Shown here in pieces: positions 8,536 through 17,310 of a stretch of 37,868 bases of DNA. The first letter of the stretch is position 1. Each line of letters starts with the position of its first letter. The position numbers were made by a program, and so were the translations under genes. The DNA lies in the NCBI GenBank assembly GCA_038868975.1, contig JAWCSA010000004.1:1-37868 (forward strand), read 5' to 3'. Below the pieces are notes generated by a model that was not told where the DNA came from, did no database searches, and was given only the letters and a program-made list of their open reading frames with translations. This DNA is from Nitrososphaerales archaeon (GTDB lineage: Archaea; Thermoproteota; Nitrososphaeria; Nitrososphaerales; UBA213).

Positions 8536-10080
8536 CTATCTCCCTAGCACGCTCTGCATGAACGGGACTATTGTGCTTGTAAATATGTCAGGGTATATTC
8601 CGATTACTATTGTTAGTACCGCGAGAGCCATCATTGGAGCGGTCATATAGAACGAACCTTCCCTTACCTTCTCCATGCCTTCTGGCATTTTCCCGAAGAA
8701 TATACGCTTTATCATCCAGAGTATGTAAGCAGCCGTAAGAACCGTTGTAGCCATCGCTAGACCAAATATGACGATCCTTGCAAGTGAACCCTCTGCTAGG
8801 GCTGTTTGTAAGGCGCCAAAGAACAACATCCATTCTGCCATGAATCCATTGGTTGGGGGGATGCCCATGATCGCAAGTGCGCCTATCATGCCAGTCACTG
8901 CTGTGATCGGAAGTTTGCCAGCAAGTCCTCCAAGTTTTGAGAAACTCCTGGTTCCAACCTGCATTATCAGTATACCAGCCATCATGAAGAGCAGCGCCTT
9001 CCCTGTTCCGTGGCTAACGTAAAGCATCACAGAACCGGTAAGACCTATTGCGTTCATAGATGCAAATCCAAAAAGGAAATACCCCATCTGGCTTATGCTT
9101 GAGTATGCCAGAAGGCGTTTTACGTCGTCCTGCATCAGAGCCATAGCACCCCCATAGGCCATTGTTATGAACGCCCATATGCTAAGATAGAAGGATGTTT
9201 CTTGGTACATCTCAGGCATAAGCACCATCAACAAACGCATCAGAGCGTAACCGCCTATGCCGATCATAGCGGGTGAGAGCAACGCACTGATAGGTGTTGG
9301 TGCTTCGGCATGAGCGTATGGAAGCCATATGTGTACCAAGAAAATTGCCAGCTTAACTGCCAAGCCTATGATAATAGCCAAGGCTATCCATGGTCTTAGA
9401 TCTGCTGAGATGGCCGATTCAACAATATTTGCCATATCAAAGCTCCCTGCTGAAAGTCCCATCGCAATCAAACCTAAAAGTAAAACAACGGCGCCAACAT
9501 GTGTCCAGAAGAAGAACATCAATGCGATACGCCTCTTGGCGCCGTATCCGTAGAACGCAACGAGGAAGAACGATGGAACAAGCATCAACTCGAAGAATAC
9601 GTAAAACTGAACCAAGTTGGATGCAAGTACGGTTCCAAGCATACCCATTGCAAATACGAGGTATAATGCATAGTAGATGCCAATGTTGTGGTTTATGACT
9701 TGTGCTGGAACCTGTTGCACTTCCATCTTGACGGGAGTACCAGAGGTGCTTTGCATATGATGTTGATATTCCTCCATTATCTTGTGCTGCATGTATGGTC
9801 TGGAATAAAGCACAAGAACCGTTGATAGAATGTATATTATAAGGGCAAACGGACTGGCAAGCCCGTCCATCACAAGACCAAATTCTCCAAGCTGGCTCCA
9901 TGGATAGAATTCAGCATAGTATCCAGAAGAAAAAGGAACGATCAGCATTACTGTCGAATAAAGCATTACCCCAAAGGTGAACCATGTTGCTGGGCCTACG
10001 CCATACCTCCGTCCTATGTAGTAAGCAAGTGGAGATAGCAACAGTGGTATGAATATCGCTTGTAGAAGATAATACACCAT
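8536..10080 (-). CDS. nuoM: NADH-quinone oxidoreductase-like subunit M
   Basis: This is the second antiporter-like pumping subunit, 514 residues and highly hydrophobic. Diagnostic segments are FFELMLVPSFFLVAFYGYGAK, HIWLPYAHAEAPTPISALLS, DVKRLLAYSSISQMGYFLFG, and GIPPTNGFMAEWMLFFGA. A polar, Met/Gln-rich cytoplasmic-type loop at about residues 98-122 (MQHKIMEEYQHHMQ) is longer than in bacterial NuoM. The start codon overlaps the nuoK stop by one base, indicating tight coupling. The order M before L and N matches other thaumarchaeal nuo operons. Confidence 0.95.
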   Translation of the reverse strand: MVYYLLQAIFIPLLLSPLAYYIGRRYGVGPATWFTFGVMLYSTVMLIVPFSSGYYAEFYPWSQLGEFGLVMDGLASPFALIIYILSTVLVLYSRPYMQHKIMEEYQHHMQSTSGTPVKMEVQQVPAQVINHNIGIYYALYLVFAMGMLGTVLASNLVQFYVFFELMLVPSFFLVAFYGYGAKRRIALMFFFWTHVGAVVLLLGLIAMGLSAGSFDMANIVESAISADLRPWIALAIIIGLAVKLAIFLVHIWLPYAHAEAPTPISALLSPAMIGIGGYALMRLLMVLMPEMYQETSFYLSIWAFITMAYGGAMALMQDDVKRLLAYSSISQMGYFLFGFASMNAIGLTGSVMLYVSHGTGKALLFMMAGILIMQVGTRSFSKLGGLAGKLPITAVTGMIGALAIMGIPPTNGFMAEWMLFFGALQTALAEGSLARIVIFGLAMATTVLTAAYILWMIKRIFFGKMPEGMEKVREGSFYMTAPMMALAVLTIVIGIYPDIFTSTIVPFMQSVLGR

Positions 10081-10388
10081 TAACCCTTCATGCTCCTGAA
10101 CTCTTTGACATCTATGTCCTTGTACAGTCTATAGGCAACTATTATTAATGCCAGTCCAACAGCAACTTCCGCAGCTGCTATAGCAATAGAGAATAGTGCA
10201 AGTGTCTGTCCTGTAACATTGGGAACTGCCAGATTTCGTGAAAACGCTACCAAGTTTAGGTTTGCCGCATTTACAATTATTTCAATGGCAAATAACATGC
10301 GTATTGCATTTCTCTTTACAGTTAGGCCATAGATCCCTATTGCGAGTAGAACGGCAGAAACGATAACATAATCAATTATTGCCGTCAC
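10080..10388 (-). CDS. nuoK: NADH-quinone oxidoreductase-like subunit K
   Basis: This is a small membrane-arm subunit, 102 residues with three predicted helices. It keeps the buried glutamates of the family in FAIEIIVNAANLNLVAF and in the third helix (AAAEVAVGLALIIVAYRLY). These acidic residues are part of the proton path of complex I. The reading frame begins with GTG at 10388 and overlaps the end of nuoJ by 17 bases; its stop overlaps the nuoM start. Confidence 0.95.
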   Translation of the reverse strand: MTAIIDYVIVSAVLLAIGIYGLTVKRNAIRMLFAIEIIVNAANLNLVAFSRNLAVPNVTGQTLALFSIAIAAAEVAVGLALIIVAYRLYKDIDVKEFRSMKG

Positions 10389-10884
10389 TTCTGCTGCCCC
10401 CCAGTTCGATCTTCGCTAGTGCCAGCGCACCTATTACGGAACCGGCCAGTGTAAGTGCCATGGCTATAAGAACAGGCGCGTAATACGTTAGCATCTGCTC
10501 GCCTATCTGAGTGAAGGTTACTGTAGTTTCAGGCACCTTCTGTTCCGTCAGACCTGATGCAATGAATATGGCGCCCAACCCAAACATAATTATGAACATT
10601 ATAGTTAGACCCATGACCTTCCTTCGTCCTTCGGGCACGGCCATCCATGCCTCCCTTCTGACAAGCATAATTGTGAATATTACAAGGACAACTACTGCAC
10701 CAACATAAACAGCTACCTGAAACATAGCCACAAAGGTGGCATCAAGCAATACGAAAAAGGCCGCAATACCTAACAATGATATTGCCAAAGCAATTGCACC
10801 GTAAATGATCTCCTTGAACTCTAATGCAACTATAGCTGATGCGACCGTTATGACCGCAACGGTAAGAAAAGCTGGATCAGCCAT
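10372..10884 (-). CDS. nuoJ: NADH-quinone oxidoreductase-like subunit J
   Basis: This is a membrane-arm subunit with five predicted helices, about 170 residues. The conserved core MFQVAVYVGAVVVLVIFTIML contains the tyrosine and glycines of the third helix whose rotation couples quinone reduction to pumping. I chose ATG 10884 (MADPAFL) over a GTG three codons upstream, because the ATG overlaps the nuoI stop by only a few bases, as in the rest of the operon. The C-terminus ends in a short polar tail. Confidence 0.93.
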   Translation of the reverse strand: MADPAFLTVAVITVASAIVALEFKEIIYGAIALAISLLGIAAFFVLLDATFVAMFQVAVYVGAVVVLVIFTIMLVRREAWMAVPEGRRKVMGLTIMFIIMFGLGAIFIASGLTEQKVPETTVTFTQIGEQMLTYYAPVLIAMALTLAGSVIGALALAKIELGGSRSDGNN

Positions 10885-11374
10885 GTGTTGCACCCTGATC
10901 GTCTATCTTTATTTCAACGTTTCCTTCGTAGTCGACCTTGACGGCTAACTGATCCGGTGTGTATATCAAGTGCTCCTTTGTGTACGCTGCAAGCTCATAG
11001 TCATCTGTCATGAAGAGCGCGTAAAAGGGGCATGCGTCCACGCAGAGGCCACAGAAAACACATTTGCCATAGTCTATCTGCGGCATTATGCTCTTCTTGT
11101 TGTGCTTCCATGTCTTGTCAATCTTTACCATGCCTATTGCCTCTGCTATACCTTCGCACGCAATTGCACAGAGCTGACATCCAGTGCACTTGTCATGATA
11201 CAATATATGTCTCCCCTTGTATCCTGCTATACCCACGCCTTCCTTTGGATCGAACTGGTAGCCATCGCCTACGAACTTTAATTTCTGTTCTGGGTATCGA
11301 AGTGTAAATCTCCTAATAACCAAGTGTTTAGTTCCTGACTCGATTGCCTTGAAAATTCCACTTGCTCCACTCAT
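10877..11374 (-). CDS. nuoI: NADH-quinone oxidoreductase-like subunit I, two [4Fe-4S] clusters
   Basis: This is the 8-iron ferredoxin-like subunit on the peripheral arm that passes electrons toward NuoB. Two cluster motifs are visible: C63-x2-C66-x2-C69-x3-C73 (CTGCQLCAIAC) and C105-x2-C108-x2-C111-x3-C115 (CVFCGLCVDACP). The usual proline after the fourth cysteine is present in the second motif only; the first has glutamate (ACEG). The N-terminal FTLRYPEQKLKF segment is typical. The start overlaps the nuoH stop as ATGA. With no NuoEFG in the operon, the electron donor is probably a reduced ferredoxin or another carrier rather than NADH; that is inference from family knowledge. Confidence 0.95.
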   Translation of the reverse strand: MSGASGIFKAIESGTKHLVIRRFTLRYPEQKLKFVGDGYQFDPKEGVGIAGYKGRHILYHDKCTGCQLCAIACEGIAEAIGMVKIDKTWKHNKKSIMPQIDYGKCVFCGLCVDACPFYALFMTDDYELAAYTKEHLIYTPDQLAVKVDYEGNVEIKIDDQGATHG

Positions 11375-12648
11375 CCTCCGATCACTCCGACAGGGTGTAT
11401 AACTCCTGTGTATAAGAGTGCGAGGGCTATAAAGATGTTAATGAAAGCTACAGCAATAAGCTTAGCCCAGCCAGTTCTCAACAGTATATCGATCCTGATC
11501 CTTGGGTTTATGCCCCTTGGCAAAATCATCAGTACAGCAATACCAAATGTTTTCACTGTAAACCAGAAGAAGGCCGTACCCTCTTCTGCTGTAAGCACCA
11601 GCGTATCTCTTATGACCAGATCCGCAGCCACTGGTGGACCCATCCAACCTCCCATGAAAAGAGTTACGAATATGGCTGCAAGCGCATAAAGTTTCATGTA
11701 TGACGCTAACTGTATAAGACCATAGGCCATCCCTGAGTACTCTGTAAGCCATCCTGCAACTATCTCGCTTTCCGCTTCTGGCAGATCGAATGGAACCCTT
11801 TCAAGCTCTGCTAGTGCTGTGATAAAGAACACGAATGCTCCCACAGGTAACAAGAGAATATACCAGTATGTTTGCTGGGCTACAACGATGTTAGAAAGAT
11901 TCAACGTGCCGGAAAGAATAACAACTCCGAGTGCGGAAAGTATGAGAGGGATTTCATAGGAGATCATCTGGTGCAATGCTCTCAAGCCACCAATGAATGG
12001 ATACTTGCTGTTACTGGCCCACGATGCAAGCAATGCTGTAAGTGGGAAGAAGCCCAGTATAGCGAACACAACGAGCAAACCGACGTCTATGTTTGCAACC
12101 ACCCACCCAGGAGCTACGGGTATAACAGATATCAGACCAGCCGCTGCTACTACAAGTACAACCGGCGCAGCCCAGAATATTGGTTTATCTGCACCTGAAG
12201 GTATGATGACCTCCTTTGATATGAGCTTCAGAAGATCTGCAAGCATTTGGAAAAAACCTCCAAAGTTACGGGCCCACCATAGAACCTCTCTGCCTGCATG
12301 ATAGGGTCCGACCCTGAGCTGCATCTTGGCAAGGAATTTGCGCTCAAAAAAGATCACTACTGTTGCAAAGAGAGCGGCAAACGTGAAGCCTGGAAAAACA
12401 GCAACGCGGAAGAACGGCGTCTCCATCGTTGCCCTTAGCAAAGGCATTCCGATGTCGGGATTCACCATCATGCTCAGCAATAGATACGGTGTGATCTCTA
12501 TGCCCTCGATCTGTGGAGCAGGAACGTAGAAGAGTATAATGAAGATTAATGGCAAAATTATCAGAGTGAAGATCATCAGGATCCAGAAGGCGAGCCATAG
12601 AAGGCTCTTTACAAAATCAGTAAAACTAAACTCTGTAACAGTTGCCAC
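11371..12648 (-). CDS. nuoH: NADH-quinone oxidoreductase-like subunit H
   Basis: This is the membrane subunit that forms the quinone-binding chamber with NuoB and NuoD. It has 425 residues and multiple helices. Diagnostic segments are FFERKFLAKMQLRVGPYHAG, LADLLKLISKEVIIPSGADK, LRALHQMISYEIPLILSALG, ELERVPFDLPEAESEIVAGW (conserved acidic loop) and PRIRIDILLRTGWAKLI. An extra hydrophobic N-terminal stretch is present, as in other archaeal NuoH. The GTG start at 12648 overlaps the nuoD stop by one base. Confidence 0.95.
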   Translation of the reverse strand: MATVTEFSFTDFVKSLLWLAFWILMIFTLIILPLIFIILFYVPAPQIEGIEITPYLLLSMMVNPDIGMPLLRATMETPFFRVAVFPGFTFAALFATVVIFFERKFLAKMQLRVGPYHAGREVLWWARNFGGFFQMLADLLKLISKEVIIPSGADKPIFWAAPVVLVVAAAGLISVIPVAPGWVVANIDVGLLVVFAILGFFPLTALLASWASNSKYPFIGGLRALHQMISYEIPLILSALGVVILSGTLNLSNIVVAQQTYWYILLLPVGAFVFFITALAELERVPFDLPEAESEIVAGWLTEYSGMAYGLIQLASYMKLYALAAIFVTLFMGGWMGPPVAADLVIRDTLVLTAEEGTAFFWFTVKTFGIAVLMILPRGINPRIRIDILLRTGWAKLIAVAFINIFIALALLYTGVIHPVGVIGG

Positions 12649-13775
12649 TACCGATCTGCCTCCACCGGCCAGTAGTTCAGACTCCAGTATATTGCAGGCA
12701 TATCTGCGAGCTTTGCACCCTTTAAGAGATGAGGCATGGCAGCTATCTGCCTGAAAGATGGAACGCTTAGCTTCACTCGATAGGGCTTTGGAGTACCGTC
12801 ACTAACCACATAGTATGCAAGTTCTCCCCTACCAGCTTCAACGCGCTTGAACGCTTCGCCACCCGGTCCCCTCGGGTTAGGACCAAGTTTGGTTCTTACT
12901 GGGCCAGAAGGCATCTTTTCTAAACATTGTTTGATAATGTTAATACTTTCATACATTTCCAAGTATGGAACATATGTGCGTGCAAAGGAATCGCCAGTTT
13001 TCATCACATGGACTTTAAAATCAAGCTGATCGTAAATATCGTAGGGCTCTACCTTCCGTATATCATGCTCAACCCCAGAGGCCCTTAGCACTGGTCCAGT
13101 TACACCCAGATTAATGGCATCCTCTGCAGACAACACACCGACACCTTCCGTTCTATCCAAGAACAGCGGGTTCGTGTAGAAGATATCTTTGTACTGATCC
13201 AACCTGTGTTTGAAGTAATCCAACTGCCTTATTGCTTTCTCCTTAAAGGAATCGGGCAGGTCATTCCTCACACCGCCAGGAACAAAATATGCGTGTGTAA
13301 CCCTTGCTCCCGTAGCCATTTCGGCAAGGTCTATTAGCAGTTCCCTGTCACCCATGGGCCACATGAACATTGTCGAATGCCCCAGAAAGATTCCATAGAT
13401 TCCTAACCAGTAAAGTTCGAAGATGCATTTGTTAATCTCTGACATTATGACCCTGATGTATTTAGCTCTCTCCGGAACCTCGATGCTCCCTATTTCTTCA
13501 CATGCGAGGCAGAATGGATAAAGTATGCCGCATGAATCGGCTATCATGGGCCTCTCCAAGTGCGGTATGTTCTGTATCCAGTTCCTATACTCGCACATTT
13601 TCTCCTCTCCCCTATGCACGTACCCAGGATCTGGCTCAGCATCAACTATGATATCGCCATCTACTCTAACAACCAACCTAAAGTGCCCAGAACCGGGATG
13701 CTGAGGCCCCACGCTGATTGTTAGTATCCTACCTTCTTCAGATTCCTCAGCCTGCATTCCTGGAGGCAGTGGCAT
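12648..13775 (-). CDS. nuoD: NADH-quinone oxidoreductase-like subunit D (49-kDa homologue)
   Basis: This peripheral-arm subunit has 375 residues and is related to the large subunit of NiFe hydrogenases; it forms one wall of the quinone site. Family segments seen are GPQHPGSGHFRLVVRVDGD, GYVHRGEEKMCEYRNW, MWPMGDRELLIDLAEMATGAR, LPDSFKEKAI, GVTGPVLRASGVEHDIRK and GRGELAYYVVSDGTPKPYR. The quinone-contacting histidine of the GPQHP motif is kept. It sits four bases downstream of nuoC as a separate gene; in some bacteria nuoC and nuoD are fused. Confidence 0.95.
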   Translation of the reverse strand: MPLPPGMQAEESEEGRILTISVGPQHPGSGHFRLVVRVDGDIIVDAEPDPGYVHRGEEKMCEYRNWIQNIPHLERPMIADSCGILYPFCLACEEIGSIEVPERAKYIRVIMSEINKCIFELYWLGIYGIFLGHSTMFMWPMGDRELLIDLAEMATGARVTHAYFVPGGVRNDLPDSFKEKAIRQLDYFKHRLDQYKDIFYTNPLFLDRTEGVGVLSAEDAINLGVTGPVLRASGVEHDIRKVEPYDIYDQLDFKVHVMKTGDSFARTYVPYLEMYESINIIKQCLEKMPSGPVRTKLGPNPRGPGGEAFKRVEAGRGELAYYVVSDGTPKPYRVKLSVPSFRQIAAMPHLLKGAKLADMPAIYWSLNYWPVEADR

Positions 13776-13779
13776 CAGA

Positions 13780-14334
13780 TCACCTGCCCTTAATGCTAAA
13801 GTCCTTTCTCAAGGGAGGAATGTCAGCCCAATCCTCAGGTAACAGCAATCTTTGCAGCTTCGGATGCCCCTCGAATATTACACCCAGCATCTCAAACGTC
13901 TCCCGCTCATGGTATTCCACGCCCCTATAAACAGGTATCAGCGTAGGAGTCTTTGGATTATCCCTTGGTAATTTAAGGGCGAAGGCAAACACACTAGACC
14001 TGTACTCAGGAACAGTGCAGCAACCAATGTGGTAAATAACCTCTATAACATTATCCTTCGGATAATCTGTGCCAGCAACTGATATGGGATGATCGAACCC
14101 TATTTCGTCTCGTAAGAAACGTGCAAACTCAACCACAACATCCGGCTTGATATCGAACCTTATCCTTCTGGGTTTTGTGTATGCAAGTTTAACCTTATCT
14201 CCAAACTTCGCATCTATTTTATCTATAATATTCTTTTCCAGCGGCGGGATTTCTACCGTAGGTTCTTGCGCCTTTGCTTCCCTCTCCACATCTTTAGATG
14301 GACTTTGTTCAGACTCACCGCCTTGTGAACTCAT
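13780..14334 (-). CDS. nuoC: NADH-quinone oxidoreductase-like subunit C (30-kDa homologue)
   Basis: This is a peripheral-arm scaffold subunit. The C-terminal signature is clear: YHERETFEMLGVIFEGHPKL and LLPEDWADIPPLRKDF. The frame is open upstream to 14415, but I place the start at ATG 14334 (MSSQGGESEQ), because it lies two bases after the nuoB stop (14337), matching the tight spacing of the operon, while the upstream start would overlap nuoB by about 80 bases. The first 40 residues are polar and low in complexity (Ser, Gln, Glu) and are probably disordered. Confidence 0.93.
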   Translation of the reverse strand: MSSQGGESEQSPSKDVEREAKAQEPTVEIPPLEKNIIDKIDAKFGDKVKLAYTKPRRIRFDIKPDVVVEFARFLRDEIGFDHPISVAGTDYPKDNVIEVIYHIGCCTVPEYRSSVFAFALKLPRDNPKTPTLIPVYRGVEYHERETFEMLGVIFEGHPKLQRLLLPEDWADIPPLRKDFSIKGR

Positions 14335-14336
14335 GG

Positions 14337-14858
14337 TTATTTGAACCTTGATCTCTTGATTTTTTCTTGCAGCAACATGCAGCCCTGTATCAGCGTTTCT
14401 GGCCTCGGCGGACACCCCGGAACGTAAACGTCAACAGGTATTATGCCATCAATTCCTGGCAACACGTTGTATGAGTCGAAATATAATCCTCCTGTTATAG
14501 CACATGCGCCCATTGCAATAACATACTTTGGATCGGGCATCTGATCATAGATCATTCGCAGCCTTGGCGCCATCTTTCTCGTCACAGTTCCCTGTACTAC
14601 TACCAAATCACACTGCCTAAGTGAACCAAATGCTTCAATTATGCCGAATCTTTCAACATCATATCTTGGACCTGACGCAGCACCAAATTCTAAACTACAA
14701 CAGGCAGTTTCTAGATGAACTGGCCAAAGTGACCACAGCCTTCCCCAGTTAACAGCATAACCTAACGGCTTATCAAAAGCTCTTACTAGAACATCTTCAA
14801 GTTTTCCCACTAGAACATTAAAGGTCGAGGGATTTACAAGATCTTTTAGCATAGGCAC
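14337..14858 (-). CDS. nuoB: NADH-quinone oxidoreductase-like subunit B, cluster N2
   Basis: This subunit carries the terminal [4Fe-4S] cluster N2, which reduces the quinone. All four ligands are visible: the tandem cysteines C53-C54 (TACCSLEFGAA), C119 (MGACAITGG) and C149 (VPGCPPRPE). It has 173 residues, normal for the family. A 40-base AT-rich gap (14859-14898) separates it from nuoA, the widest gap in this operon. It contains TTTATAATGTATTTA-like sequence, so an internal promoter is possible. Confidence 0.96.
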   Translation of the reverse strand: MPMLKDLVNPSTFNVLVGKLEDVLVRAFDKPLGYAVNWGRLWSLWPVHLETACCSLEFGAASGPRYDVERFGIIEAFGSLRQCDLVVVQGTVTRKMAPRLRMIYDQMPDPKYVIAMGACAITGGLYFDSYNVLPGIDGIIPVDVYVPGCPPRPETLIQGCMLLQEKIKRSRFK

Positions 14859-14898
14859 ACTCCTGTCTTATAGTTTATAATGTATTTAATGATTGTTT

Positions 14899-15327
14899 TC
14901 ACCAAATGTCCTTCCTCCCGGAAAGATACATTGCGTATCCCATAGCTGCAAACAAAACACCAAGGAAGGCTATTATTGGCAGAGTAGCGGTTTGTGGCAG
15001 ACCAAATATAGCCGATCCCCATGCGTAAAGGAAGATTGACATTACATCAAATACTACGAACATTAACACGTATGAATAGTACTGCATCATGAAGTGTGTT
15101 CTACCTTCTCCAGACGGTACTTGTCCACACTCCATAGGTAAAAACTTCACCGGGTTTGTAAACCTTCTCTTTGGGGAGATAAGTCTAGCAATAATAAGCA
15201 TTGGAACGGAACCAATTATACCGAATAAGAGCATCAATAGAAGGGGTTCAAATGCCGCAGACCCGACAAGCTCCTGAGCCAAGGCAAGAAAACCCACCGC
15301 TGCAGGGTATAAAAATTTATCTTGCAA
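14899..15327 (-). CDS. nuoA: NADH-quinone oxidoreductase-like subunit A
   Basis: This is the first gene of the operon: a 142-residue, three-helix membrane subunit. The loop with KFLPMECGQVPSGEGRTHF corresponds to the conserved cysteine-containing E-C-G loop of NuoA/ND3 that sits near the quinone channel, followed by YYSYVLMFVVFDVMSIFLYAW. It is divergent from a small secreted protein gene; the 54-base spacer (15328-15381) must hold both promoters, so transcripts are likely leaderless or nearly so. Confidence 0.94.
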   Translation of the reverse strand: MQDKFLYPAAVGFLALAQELVGSAAFEPLLLMLLFGIIGSVPMLIIARLISPKRRFTNPVKFLPMECGQVPSGEGRTHFMMQYYSYVLMFVVFDVMSIFLYAWGSAIFGLPQTATLPIIAFLGVLFAAMGYAMYLSGRKDIW

Positions 15328-15381
15328 ATATTCACAAAACTATCAACACTTAAATGATGGCAAAAATTTATCGAGAAAAGT

Positions 15382-15738
15382 ATGCATATGCAAGGACTGG
15401 CATTGGTTGCCATTGCTACACTGGTTCTACCGCTGCTGCTTGATCAAGTCGACGCACAGACTGGGAAGTTGGAACGCAGCGTAACTATGAATGTAACCAA
15501 CAAGAAGACCGGAATTACACAATCAAAGGTATGGGATTTGTCGGCGTATACATTTGAAACCAATGTGCCAATAGATGTTCCCAATTTCCAAGTTAGGAAG
15601 ATCAAACAAACTTTCGGCACGGATTCCTTCAGTTTCACGCTACAGACCAAATCTTTTGAGGGTCAATGGTTACATTTCACAATAGAAATACTTGGAACGC
15701 CTCCGGTAGGACGAGGTTTAAGCGTGAAGTTCGTTTAA
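15382..15738 (+). CDS. Small secreted protein of unknown function
   Basis: This is a 118-residue protein with a clear signal peptide (QGLALVAIATLVLPLLL, probable cleavage after VDA). The mature part, about 90 residues, is beta-rich and has no cysteines or recognised motif; the core TFGTDSFSFTLQTKSFEGQW is shared with the decayed gene just downstream. ATG 15388 fits a leaderless start from the TATA-like AAAATTTATC near 15363 better than ATG 15382. It is divergent from nuoA. I do not recognise the family. The signal peptide and the conserved tandem paralog support it as a real gene. Confidence 0.65.
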   Translation: MHMQGLALVAIATLVLPLLLDQVDAQTGKLERSVTMNVTNKKTGITQSKVWDLSAYTFETNVPIDVPNFQVRKIKQTFGTDSFSFTLQTKSFEGQWLHFTIEILGTPPVGRGLSVKFV

Positions 15739-15766
15739 ACATGCAGTATAATACTGAATCTCTCAA

Positions 15767-16069
15767 ATGAATGCCAGTATACTTACTGTGGTGGTGCTTG
15801 CAACTATAATGAGCAGTACAGCACGTGCAAAATGCAAGTACAGATATTGGTGCTCAAAAAGTATGGATGACCATTAAGAATACAAAGAATGATAACTCAG
15901 AAGAGTAGAGTGGTTCTCTGAAAGACATCTTTTTGAAAAGAGCATTGTAGATGCTGATGATGCTAAAGAAAAGAAGGTCAGGCGCATCTTTGGTACAAAC
16001 AAATTTGCTTTGAGATGGCAGACGGAAAAGTATGAGGTCTATTGGTATCACTTGAATTACTATAGGTAG
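15767..16069 (+). pseudogene. Decayed tandem paralog of the upstream small secreted protein
   Basis: Read across three frame segments, this stretch encodes a protein like its upstream neighbour. From ATG 15767 there is a signal peptide (MNASILTVVVLATIMSSTARA). From about 15828, in a second frame, comes GAQKVWMTIKNTKNDNSEE. From about 15911, back in the first frame, comes KKVRRIFGTNKFALRWQTE then KYEVYWYHLNYY to the TAG at 16067-16069. The last part lines up with the TFGTDSFSFTLQT...GQWLHFTIEI segment of the intact gene. Two compensating frameshifts therefore interrupt it. A minus-strand frame over the same bases is not convincing. It is either a genuine relic of a tandem duplication or the product of two sequence errors. 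Confidence 0.65.
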
Positions 16070-16108
16070 AAAAGCGCCACCGCGTACAACAATGTTTATA
16101 GCATTCAT

Positions 16109-17308
16109 CTAATTTTTTATGACCATACCAAAGAGCTGCCTAGCAACTATCTTTGGGTGATGCAATGCAAGCTTTAGCATCATCGACGTGCTGAAATCTG
16201 CTCTGACAAAATCTATAAACTCATCAATACTCATATATCTAATTATTTCGATCTCCTTATCCCATTGCTCGTCCGTAAGACTCAACCATCTGGATTGAAC
16301 CTTTAATGCAGTGGCGATCTTACTCTGAACCTTTGCTTTCCAGATCTCCTCGTAATCTCTTAGCGATTCTTTTGTTGCACCGTATTGCAATGCTTTATTT
16401 GCGATTTCTCCAGCAAGCCTTCCAAATTCAATCGCGTACCTAATTCCTTCCAAGACCAAAGGGTTTGATTGCCCTGCAGAGTCGCCAACTAGAATGAAAC
16501 CATCACTTACGGTATGCTTTCTTGGTCCCTCGTTTGGAATGAACCCATAGTGCATCTCTACAGGTTCTATCCTGCCCATTCTATCCAATGGTTTCAGTCT
16601 GTGTTCCAACATTTTGTTAAGCAGATCAAGCGGCTCCTCCTTGGACTCTGGTCTTCCTATTCCCACTCCTATCCTGACCCTGTTCTTGCTCAAAGGAAAA
16701 ACCCATGCATATCCTGCTGGAGAATACATGCTGCCTACCATGAGTGCCCATGTATCGCTGTTCACATTCTCTGCATAACATTCGTATTCTGCACCCACGC
16801 CGTACCTTTTCCATTCGGCAACAAAACCCATCTTTCTTCCTACAACGCTATTGAAGCCACTGGCATCTATTACCACATCTGCATTTATGTTCAAATCACC
16901 TTTCACTGTATTTACCTTTATGCCGGAAATTCTTCCATCTGTAAGCAAAGCATTAGTAACGTTTGCCTTCACCATTATCTCCGCTCCAACACTGGCAGCC
17001 TCAAATGCTAGATGCTGATACGTACTCCTGACATCCAGTACGCAACATGCTGGTCTGTTACCAAGTATAGTGACATCCTGCGATGGCGAGTAAAACGTAT
17101 AATTCTTTATCGGGTTGTAATGTTCTGCAGTTATTCCGAATTTGCTTATTTCTTCTACCCAACTCACACCGCTGGTTCTTATGTTAAGCCCTATCCCTGC
17201 ATCCTTTTCCAATACAATAACCCTAGAGCCATTTTTAGCAGCCGAGTAAGCCGCAGAGAGTCCTGCTGGGCCAGCTCCAACTATTGCTATATCGTATTTG
17301 CTTTTCAT
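16109..17308 (-). CDS. Geranylgeranyl reductase-family FAD-dependent oxidoreductase
   Basis: This 399-residue flavoprotein belongs to the family that saturates the isoprenoid chains of archaeal ether lipids, or of quinones and chlorophyll elsewhere. It starts with the dinucleotide-binding motif IVGAGPAGLSAAYSA (GxGxxG at residues 11-16) and has YAWVFPLSKNRVRIGVG, the FP motif of the family, and the second FAD motif FILVGDSAGQSNPLVLEGI. It begins two bases after the TldE-like gene and so is the third gene of a minus-strand operon. Archaeal genomes often carry several such reductases, so the exact lipid substrate cannot be assigned. Confidence 0.88.
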   Translation of the reverse strand: MKSKYDIAIVGAGPAGLSAAYSAAKNGSRVIVLEKDAGIGLNIRTSGVSWVEEISKFGITAEHYNPIKNYTFYSPSQDVTILGNRPACCVLDVRSTYQHLAFEAASVGAEIMVKANVTNALLTDGRISGIKVNTVKGDLNINADVVIDASGFNSVVGRKMGFVAEWKRYGVGAEYECYAENVNSDTWALMVGSMYSPAGYAWVFPLSKNRVRIGVGIGRPESKEEPLDLLNKMLEHRLKPLDRMGRIEPVEMHYGFIPNEGPRKHTVSDGFILVGDSAGQSNPLVLEGIRYAIEFGRLAGEIANKALQYGATKESLRDYEEIWKAKVQSKIATALKVQSRWLSLTDEQWDKEIEIIRYMSIDEFIDFVRADFSTSMMLKLALHHPKIVARQLFGMVIKN

Positions 17309-17310
17309 GC

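Noticed and set aside
15854-16108. 84-residue minus-strand frame as a gene
   Set aside because: It lies antisense to the decayed secreted paralog, whose plus-strand similarity to its neighbour explains the sequence better.
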